From an uncultured Oscillospiraceae bacterium (GTDB lineage: Bacteria; Bacillota; Clostridia; Oscillospirales; Oscillospiraceae), in assembly GCA_910578505.1 (NCBI GenBank), contig CAJTPV010000028.1, positions 1-42,887 of the forward strand: 42,887 bases of DNA. Reading direction: 5' to 3'. The notes below the pieces were generated by a model. The model searched no databases. It saw only the letters and a program-made list of their open reading frames with translations, and was not told the DNA's origin. Position numbers and translations under genes: made by a program. The first letter of the stretch is position 1. Each line of letters starts with the position of its first letter. This document shows positions 37,412 to 42,887 of the stretch, piece by piece.

Positions 37412-39961
37412 TTGAAATACGATTTTGCGAGCATTGAACCCAAATGGCAGCAGCGCTGGGAGGAAGCGAAGGTCTACTCCGCCAGCAGCAATAGCGATAA
37501 GCCCAAATTTTTCGGCCTGGTGGAATTCCCGTACCCCTCCGGCCAGGGCCTGCACGTAGGCCACCCCAGGCCCTATACTGCTATGGACATCGTCACCCGG
37601 AAAAAGCGGATGGACGGCTATAACGTGCTTTTCCCCATCGGCTTTGACGCCTTCGGCCTGCCGACGGAAAATTACGCCATTGCCAACCACATCCACCCCG
37701 CTATTGTGACGAAGAATAATATCGCCCACTTCACCAGCCAGCTGAAAATGCTGGGCTTCGGCTTTGACTGGGACCGGGTGGTGGATACCACCGACCCCAA
37801 CTACTACAAGTGGACCCAGTGGATTTTCCTCCAGCTCTACAAGAACGGGCTGGCCTATAAGGCTACCATGCCCGTGAACTGGTGTACGTCCTGCAAGTGC
37901 GTACTGGCCAACGAGGAGGTGGTGGAGGGCGTCTGTGAGCGCTGCGGCAGCCCTGTCATCCGAAAGGAGAAGAGCCAGTGGATGCTGCGCATCACCAAGT
38001 ATGCCCAGCGGCTCATTGACGACCTGGACGAGCTGGATTTCATCGAGCGGGTCAAAATCCAGCAGAAGAACTGGATCGGCCGCTCCACCGGCGCGGAGGT
38101 CACCTTCAAGGCGGATACCGGGGATGAGATCATCGTCTTCACCACCCGGCCCGACACCCTCTTCGGCGCCACATACATGGTGCTCTCGCCGGAGCACGAG
38201 CTGGTGAAGAAGTGGATGCCGCTGCTGAAAAATCAGGACGAGGTAAAGGCGTACCAGCGGGCCGCCGCGTCCAAGAGCGACCTGGAGCGGACGGAGCTGA
38301 ACAAGGAAAAGACTGGGGTGTGCCTGGACGGCGTGCAGGCAATCAACCCGGTCAATGGCAGGAAACTCCCCATCTATATTTCCGACTACGTGCTGTCCAC
38401 CTACGGGACCGGCGCCATCATGGCCGTGCCGGCCCACGACGAGCGGGACTGGGAGTTCGCCAAGAAGTACGGCTGTGAGATTATCGAGGTGGTCTCCGGC
38501 GGGGAGGATGTGCAGAAGGCCGCCTTTACCGCCAAGGACGACACCGGCATTCTGGTCAACTCCGAGTTCCTCAACGGCCTCACGGTCAAGGACGCCATCC
38601 CCGTCATCACCAAGTGGCTGGAGGAGAAGGGCCTGGGCGAGGCAAAGGTCAACTATAAGCTGCGCGACTGGGTGTTCTCCCGCCAGCGGTACTGGGGCGA
38701 GCCCATCCCTATGGTGTGGTGCGAAAAGTGCGGCTGGCAGCCCCTGCCGGAGGACCAGCTGCCCCTGCTGCTGCCGGAGGTGGAGAGCTATGAGCCCACC
38801 GACGACGGCGAGAGCCCCCTGAGCAAGATGACCGATTGGGTCAACACCACCTGTCCCTGCTGCGGCGGTCCGGCCCGGCGGGAAACGGACACCATGCCCC
38901 AGTGGGCCGGCTCCAGCTGGTACTTCCTGCGGTATATGGACCCCCACAACGACAAGGCCCTGGCCTCCAAGGAGGCGCTGGCGTACTGGTCGCCCATCGA
39001 CTGGTACAACGGCGGTATGGAGCACACCACCCTGCATCTGCTCTACAGCCGGTTCTGGCACAAGTTCCTCTATGATATCGGCGTTGTTCCCACCAAGGAG
39101 CCATATCAGAAGCGCACCAGCCACGGCATGATCCTGGGGCTCAATCCCCACAGCTTTGCCAACCTCTCTGATGAGGAGCAGAGGGCGCTGCTGGAGGAGT
39201 GCGGCAGCGAGCAGGCCGCTCGGAAAAAACTGGTGGAGAAATACGGCGAGATGGCCGAGCACCCCATTGTGAAGATGTCCAAGTCCCTGGGCAACGTGGT
39301 GAATCCGGATGATGTGGTGCAGGAGTTCGGCGCGGACACCATGCGGGTGTATATCATGTTCCTGGGCGACTTTGAGAAGGCCGCGCCCTGGCAGACCAAC
39401 GCCGTAAAGGGCTGCAGGCGCTTTTTGGACCGCATCTGGAACCTGGCGGAGAGCTGCGGCGAGAGCCTGGAGTACACCCCCGCCAACGAGGCGAATATCC
39501 ATAAAACCATCAAAAAGGTGGCCGACGACATTGAGGCCATGAAGTTCAACACCGCCATTGCCGCCATGATGGCCCTGGTCAACGACTTCTACGCAAACGG
39601 CTGTTCTAAGGGCGATATGCGTACGCTGCTGTTGCTACTGAGTCCCTTCGCGCCCCATATCAGCGAGGAGCTGTGGGAAATGCTGGGATTTGCCGCCGAG
39701 ACGGGCAGGATGATCTGCCAGATGTCCTGGCCGGCCTATGATGCAAGCAAGACTGTGGCGTCCACTGTGGATATGGCCGTGCAGGTCAAGGGTAAGCTGC
39801 GGGGGACGGTCACCGTGCCGGTGGACAGCGAGGAGGCGGCAGTTGTAGAGGCTGCCAGGCAGGTGGACAAGGTAGCCCGCGCACTGGAGGGCATGGAGAT
39901 TGTGAAGGTTATTCATGTAAAAAACAAGCTGGTGAACCTGATTGTGAAGCCCGCAAAATAA
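37412..39961 (+). CDS. leuS: Leucyl-tRNA synthetase
   Basis: An 849-residue class I tRNA synthetase, which charges tRNA-Leu with leucine. FPYPSGQGLHVGHPRPYTA carries the HIGH-type motif (HVGH). The CP1 editing domain lies at about 220-410 (TTRPDTLFGATYMVLSPEH, GTGAIMAVPAHDERD), the catalytic KMSKS motif is VKMSKSLGN, and the C-terminal anticodon and leucine-specific domains follow. The start is taken as TTG 37412 (LKYDFASIEPKW matches the family N-terminus), with AAAAAGGTG upstream; the in-frame ATG 37361 sits almost at the transcription start. Confidence 0.96.
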   Translation: MKYDFASIEPKWQQRWEEAKVYSASSNSDKPKFFGLVEFPYPSGQGLHVGHPRPYTAMDIVTRKKRMDGYNVLFPIGFDAFGLPTENYAIANHIHPAIVTKNNIAHFTSQLKMLGFGFDWDRVVDTTDPNYYKWTQWIFLQLYKNGLAYKATMPVNWCTSCKCVLANEEVVEGVCERCGSPVIRKEKSQWMLRITKYAQRLIDDLDELDFIERVKIQQKNWIGRSTGAEVTFKADTGDEIIVFTTRPDTLFGATYMVLSPEHELVKKWMPLLKNQDEVKAYQRAAASKSDLERTELNKEKTGVCLDGVQAINPVNGRKLPIYISDYVLSTYGTGAIMAVPAHDERDWEFAKKYGCEIIEVVSGGEDVQKAAFTAKDDTGILVNSEFLNGLTVKDAIPVITKWLEEKGLGEAKVNYKLRDWVFSRQRYWGEPIPMVWCEKCGWQPLPEDQLPLLLPEVESYEPTDDGESPLSKMTDWVNTTCPCCGGPARRETDTMPQWAGSSWYFLRYMDPHNDKALASKEALAYWSPIDWYNGGMEHTTLHLLYSRFWHKFLYDIGVVPTKEPYQKRTSHGMILGLNPHSFANLSDEEQRALLEECGSEQAARKKLVEKYGEMAEHPIVKMSKSLGNVVNPDDVVQEFGADTMRVYIMFLGDFEKAAPWQTNAVKGCRRFLDRIWNLAESCGESLEYTPANEANIHKTIKKVADDIEAMKFNTAIAAMMALVNDFYANGCSKGDMRTLLLLLSPFAPHISEELWEMLGFAAETGRMICQMSWPAYDASKTVASTVDMAVQVKGKLRGTVTVPVDSEEAAVVEAARQVDKVARALEGMEIVKVIHVKNKLVNLIVKPAK

Positions 39962-39967
39962 CATTAT

Positions 39968-39995
39968 GGCGCGGCAGGCGTTGTCCTGCCGCGCC
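39968..39995. terminator. Terminator between leuS and the convergent HAD gene
   Basis: GGCGCGGCAGG pairs perfectly with CCTGCCGCGCC, loop of 6. The T tail is weak on both strands. Confidence 0.75.
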
Positions 39996-40004
39996 GTTCG
40001 TCTA

Positions 40005-40784
40005 TCAGAATTGACGCAGTACGTTCATGACTCCGTCGTTATCGTTGGAGTCCGTGATATATTTTGCCAGCGCCTTCAACTGGGGGTGACCGTTTTCCAT
40101 GCAGTAGCTCTCACCGCATGTCTGGAATATCCCCACATCATTCAGGTAATCTCCAAAGGCCATGGATTCCGCCGGGTCAATGCCATATTTCTGCTGGATG
40201 GCGGCGACGGCAATCCCCTTGTTGACCGTCTGGTTGGCAATATCAATCCAGCTGTCTCCGGAGAGCACGGGGGAGAGATGGCCGGGTAGGGCGGAAAAAT
40301 CTTTCATCACGGCTCCCGCCATTTTTTGATCGACGAAAACGGCGATTTTTACAATGGTATCCGCCTGTGCAGCCGCCAATATGTCCGGGGTTTGCTGCAA
40401 GTGGTCATAATACATGGCGGCTTCCCGGAAGATACGGGGTTCCGCCGGCCTCATGTAAGCGGATTTCGCCCCGCAGAGGATCGGCGTTGCCTCTTTGATG
40501 CGGTCGATCAGCTCCAGGCAGCCTGGGATATCCGACTGCCGCATTTCGTTCAGGTAGAGGATTTGTTCTCGTTCAAATACAATGCCGCCGTTTTCCGCGA
40601 TATAGATCAGGCGGTCCTTGATGGGGATAAAGTCCTTGACCAAGGTGTAGTATTGGCGTCCGCTTGCAATGACGGTTTTGATGGCGGGATGGGCCTTGAC
40701 CCAGTCCATAAAGTCGGGGGGCTGGCGTTTGTTTGAATCCAGCAGGGTTCCGTCCATATCCAAGGCGACGAGCTTGATGTTCAT
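40005..40784 (-). CDS. Cof-type HAD-IIB family phosphatase
   Basis: A 259-residue haloacid dehalogenase-type phosphatase. Motif I is LVALDMDGTLLD (nucleophile D9, acid D11), motif II IASGRQ, and motifs III and IV are the late Lys and FGDYLNDVGIF. A C2-type cap lies between about 80 and 180. Members remove phosphate from sugar phosphates or flavin precursors; the substrate here is not known. It is convergent with leuS and divergent from the aldo/keto reductase. Confidence 0.9.
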   Translation of the reverse strand: MNIKLVALDMDGTLLDSNKRQPPDFMDWVKAHPAIKTVIASGRQYYTLVKDFIPIKDRLIYIAENGGIVFEREQILYLNEMRQSDIPGCLELIDRIKEATPILCGAKSAYMRPAEPRIFREAAMYYDHLQQTPDILAAAQADTIVKIAVFVDQKMAGAVMKDFSALPGHLSPVLSGDSWIDIANQTVNKGIAVAAIQQKYGIDPAESMAFGDYLNDVGIFQTCGESYCMENGHPQLKALAKYITDSNDNDGVMNVLRQF

Positions 40785-40819
40785 TGTGCTGTAAATCCTT
40801 TCTCTGTGAGAGTGGCTGT

Positions 40820-40825
40820 ATTATA
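40820..40825 (-). promoter_or_regulatory. -10 element of the HAD gene
   Basis: Minus-strand TATAAT preceded by TGC, an extended -10. The -35 region is poor. Confidence 0.55.
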
Positions 40826-40878
40826 GCACGGTCCGGGACGAAAGGGAATACAGAAATGCTTTTTTCCCAATTCTCCGC

Positions 40879-40909
40879 TTGACTTGGAGTCCACTCCATA
40901 TGATATAGT
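40879..40909 (+). promoter_or_regulatory. MerR-type promoter with 19-bp spacer
   Basis: TTGACT 40879-40884 and TATAGT 40904-40909 are 19 bases apart, too long for sigma-A alone. The spacer begins with the dyad TGGAGT-CC-ACTCCA (40885-40898). This is the pattern of promoters that MerR-family activators twist into working shape. No MerR gene is in the window. Confidence 0.82.
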
Positions 40910-40955
40910 CTGACCATCACATCGAAAACAGGTACTGAGAAAGGAACAAATGATT

Positions 40956-42104
40956 ATGAGACGTCGTACATTGGGCAGGACCGGCATTCAGGTCGGCGAA
41001 ATCGGTATGGGCTGCGAGGGCTTTGTGGGTAAGTCCTATGAGCAGGTAAAGGAATTTGTAGACTTTATGGAGGAGAATGGCGTCAATTGTATTGATCTCT
41101 ATGCGCCAAATCCGGAGATGCGGGACAGCCTGGGCCGTGCCTTGCAGGGCCGGCGGGAGAAATTTGTCCTTCAGGCCCATCTATGTACGATTTGGAAGGA
41201 CGGTCAATACAAGCGGACCCGGAATTTGGCGGAGGTCAGGGAGGGCTTTGGCGATCAGCTGCGGCGTCTGGGGACCGACCGCGTGGAGATTGGCATGATC
41301 CACTATGTGGACTCCATGGCGGACTGGGAAGAGGTGCGTGAAGGCGGCGTGATGGCTTACGGGCTGGAATTGAAAAAAGCGGGAACCATCGGGTGCATCG
41401 GCCTATCCAGCCATAATCCAGAAGTCTCTCTGGAGGCCGTAAAGTCGGGGTTAATCGACGTGCTGATGTTCAGCGTCAACCCCTGTTATGACCTTCAGCC
41501 TGCCAATGAGGACGTAGAGCAGCTATGGGCGGAGAAGAATTACGAGAAGCCGCTGGTGAATATGGACCCCCAGCGGCAGGAGCTGTATGAGACCTGCCAG
41601 CGGCTGGGCGTGGGGATTACCGTTATGAAGGCATTCGGCGGCGGGGACCTGCTCAGCGAGGAGCTGTCCCCGGCAGGGAAGGCGCTGACTGCGTATCAAT
41701 GTCTCCACTATGCGCTGACCCGTCCGGCGGTGGCCTGCGTCATGTCCGGCGCTCGGACGATGGAGAATCTGCGGGAGAGCGTGGCCTATGAGAACGCAGC
41801 GGAGAGCGAGCGGAATTACGCCGCCGCCCTTGCCGCGCTGCCGAAAATCAGCTGGCATGGGCACTGCATGTACTGCGGCCACTGCGCGCCCTGTCCTAAA
41901 GGAATCGACGTGGCCTCTGTCACCAAATTCCTGAATTTGGCGAAGGCCCAGGGGGAGGTCCCGGAGACTGTGCGGGAGCACTATGCCGTGTTGGAGCACA
42001 AGGCAGGGGAGTGTGTGGCCTGCGGCGCATGTGAAAAGCGGTGTCCCTTCGGCGTACCGGCGGTGGAGAATATGAGGCGGGCAGCGGAAGTGTTCGGCGC
42101 CTGA
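40956..42104 (+). CDS. Aldo/keto reductase with two C-terminal iron-sulfur motifs
   Basis: A 382-residue protein. Residues 1-280 form an aldo/keto reductase barrel: RTLGRTGIQVGEIGMGCEGF, then NCIDLYAPNPEMRDSLGRAL with the catalytic Asp/Tyr region, and ACVMSGARTMENL near the cofactor site. The last 90 residues carry CMYCGHCAPCP and CVACGACEKRCP, ligands for one or two [4Fe-4S] clusters, as in the YhdN-like ferredoxin-tailed group. It should reduce or oxidise a carbonyl using NAD(P)H with electron relay. ATG 40956 fits AAAGGA 10 bases upstream; ATG 40950 is an alternative. MerR-type control suggests a response to electrophiles, oxidants or drugs. Confidence 0.9.
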   Translation: MRRRTLGRTGIQVGEIGMGCEGFVGKSYEQVKEFVDFMEENGVNCIDLYAPNPEMRDSLGRALQGRREKFVLQAHLCTIWKDGQYKRTRNLAEVREGFGDQLRRLGTDRVEIGMIHYVDSMADWEEVREGGVMAYGLELKKAGTIGCIGLSSHNPEVSLEAVKSGLIDVLMFSVNPCYDLQPANEDVEQLWAEKNYEKPLVNMDPQRQELYETCQRLGVGITVMKAFGGGDLLSEELSPAGKALTAYQCLHYALTRPAVACVMSGARTMENLRESVAYENAAESERNYAAALAALPKISWHGHCMYCGHCAPCPKGIDVASVTKFLNLAKAQGEVPETVREHYAVLEHKAGECVACGACEKRCPFGVPAVENMRRAAEVFGA

Positions 42105-42118
42105 TACGGATGAAAACA

Positions 42119-42163
42119 CGCCCTTGGGGCGGCGGCCTGTGTATGGCCACCGCCCCAAGGGCG
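42119..42163 (+). terminator. Long hairpin after the aldo/keto reductase gene
   Basis: CGCCCTTGGGGCGG pairs with CCGCCCCAAGGGCG with an inner GGCC/GGCC extension. No T tail follows. Confidence 0.65.
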
Positions 42164-42232
42164 CACTGATTCAAGCGCCTGAAAAGACAAAATCATTGCC
42201 AATAAGGGCACATCCCGCAGCCCCCGTTCACT

Positions 42233-42265
42233 CCGCCGCGAGTCCAGCGAAGCGAGTCGCGGCGG
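42233..42265. repeat. GC-rich hairpin near the attachment site
   Basis: CCGCCGCGA pairs with TCGCGGCGG, extended by an imperfect inner part. It is one of two palindromes in the 298-base gap between the reductase gene and the integrase remnant. Confidence 0.65.
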
Positions 42266-42273
42266 AAAGCGAA

Positions 42274-42335
42274 GAAATTCCCACCAGAGTGCAGTTTTCG
42301 CCGCAAGGCGGAAACGGAACGGTGGTGGGAATTTC
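42274..42335. repeat. 62-base inverted repeat next to the tRNA fragment
   Basis: GAAATTCCCACCA pairs perfectly with TGGTGGGAATTTC; inside, GTTTTCGCC and GGCGGAAAC pair as well. It ends 5 bases before the tRNA fragment. Confidence 0.7.
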
Positions 42336-42340
42336 TGAGC

Positions 42341-42369
42341 TGGTGCGGGTATGGGGACTCGAACCCCTG
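42341..42369 (-). other. tRNA 3' fragment, attachment site of an integrated element
   Basis: On the minus strand it reads as the T arm GGGGTTCGAGTCCCC (42367-42353) followed by acceptor strand and an encoded CCA end (...CCCGCACCA). The matching 5' acceptor strand, D arm and anticodon arm are absent: upstream sequence is AT-rich and unrelated. Tyrosine integrases use tRNA 3' ends as attachment sites and leave such displaced copies beside their gene, as here, 34 bases from the integrase stop. Confidence 0.8.
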
Positions 42370-42402
42370 TTAAAAATCCTTAAAACCATTGAAAACAAAG
42401 GA

Positions 42403-42741
42403 CTATATTTCGTTTGTGTGTAAATTTGTGTGCAATTTTGATTCGAAGTAATCATTTATGCGGTGCGCGTATTCATCCTCTTTTGAGCGCATTGTATGCT
42501 GATATACATTTTTCAGCATATTATCTGTTGCGTGTCCCATCCGCTTTTGAGCATATTTATTGGGAACATTGAGAATCACACAGACCGATGCGCTTGCATG
42601 CCGTAAATCGTGAAACCGGAAATGCGGAAGCCCCAAATTCCGGCATAGCCGCGTAAAATATCCGTGCATCGCTTTTGCGTCCATATGTACGATAAATTCA
42701 TCCTTCTTTTCCTGGCGGCCAATCAGATCCAGTATATACTT
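42403..42741 (-). pseudogene. C-terminal part of a tyrosine integrase
   Basis: The frame encodes the C-terminal catalytic half of a phage or ICE-type integrase: LPHFRFHDLRHASASV (H-x-x-R box) and RMGHATDNMLKNVYQHT (second His and the nucleophile Tyr). Frame and family resemblance continue upstream of the ATG at 42684 (LIGRQEKKDEFIVHM) to about 42741; the frame is open until TAA at 42805-42807. About 250 N-terminal residues (arm-binding and core-binding domains) are missing, so the gene is broken or interrupted. The element it belonged to would extend to the right of the window. Confidence 0.8.
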
Positions 42742-42887
42742 AGTGTCTGCTGAAAAAGTTGCATATGTTATGCATATATGCGAACGCAGGAAGCAAACTG
42801 CCTGTTATTCGGCAAATAAGTTGTAATATTTTGGCTTTTTAAAAATTGAAAAAGACCCAAAATCGGGGGTTTATCCGGGAAACTGCC
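42742..42887. other. AT-rich end region, possible insertion sequence end
   Basis: This 146-base stretch interrupts the integrase. It starts near TGTCTGCTGAAAAAGTTGC, which resembles inverted-repeat ends of some DDE insertion sequences, and contains a short minus-strand frame open to the window edge (ends ...CVRIYA, TAA). The element type cannot be proved from this piece. Confidence 0.35.

Noticed and set aside
36713..39502. 929-codon minus-strand open frame opposite leuS and the SLOG gene
   Set aside because: It crosses two well-identified genes and intergenic promoters and has no recognisable domain or ribosome site.
42341..42440. Complete tRNA gene on the minus strand
   Set aside because: Only the T arm and the 3' acceptor strand are present; no complementary GCGGGT strand or anticodon arm lies upstream.
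1..42887. CRISPR array or cas genes
   Set aside because: No regularly spaced short direct repeats and no Cas motifs were seen on either strand.

Overview
The window is GC-rich (by eye near 58-60%) Firmicutes DNA. It has consensus sigma-A promoters with 17-bp spacers, strong AGGAGG ribosome sites, some GTG and TTG starts, a SpoIIM-like gene beside xerD, SLH surface anchoring, a PPi-type phosphofructokinase, TIGR04086 beside yajC, and several BlaI/M56 and PadR circuits. Together these suggest a gut Clostridia of the Oscillospiraceae type (Flavonifractor/Lawsonibacter-like). The genus is an inference from gene content, not a determination.

Left part (1-12.6 kb): a secreted SLH-CAP-transglutaminase protein faces a MocR-type aminotransferase. 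Next is a BlaI repressor with two M56 (BlaR1-like) membrane proteases, controlled by a promoter bracketed by two almost identical 17-bp operators. The first protease carries an Asp-box sensor instead of a penicillin-binding domain. The second has lost its sensor and is fused to an antisense fragment of an LCP (LytR-CpsA-Psr) gene. After it come a PPi-dependent phosphofructokinase, a PAP2 phosphatase, an RluA pseudouridine synthase and an MFS efflux pump. The pump is preceded by a 12-codon leader peptide and mutually exclusive hairpins, the layout of ribosome-stalling attenuators.

Middle part (12.6-25 kb), mostly housekeeping: rpsU with two consensus promoters, a GNAT enzyme, a small membrane protein, tgt, a PIN-like orphan and a polysaccharide deacetylase inserted between tgt and yajC, then yajC, a TIGR04086 membrane protein, a SpoIIM-like gene, xerD, a three-module methionine-synthase-like protein, a DUF5655 protein, a YitT protein, an RNHCP zinc protein behind an 11-residue leader peptide, and 1-phosphofructokinase.

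Regulatory cluster (25-31.3 kb): a PadR/DUF2812 operon, an orphan small gene, a second PadR operon with two surface proteins, a RelB/YoeB toxin-antitoxin pair, and a third M56 protease with its BlaI. Most of these transcription units have visible operator dyads in their promoters.

Right part (31.4-42.9 kb): a complete branched-chain amino acid ABC transporter (livJ-H-M-G-F), a SLOG-fold protein, leuS, a Cof-type HAD phosphatase, and an aldo/keto reductase with two iron-sulfur motifs behind a MerR-type 19-bp-spacer promoter. The window ends in the edge of an integrated element: a displaced tRNA 3' fragment followed by the C-terminal part of a tyrosine integrase whose upstream part is missing, next to AT-rich DNA that may be an insertion sequence end.

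No CRISPR array, rRNA or complete tRNA was seen.
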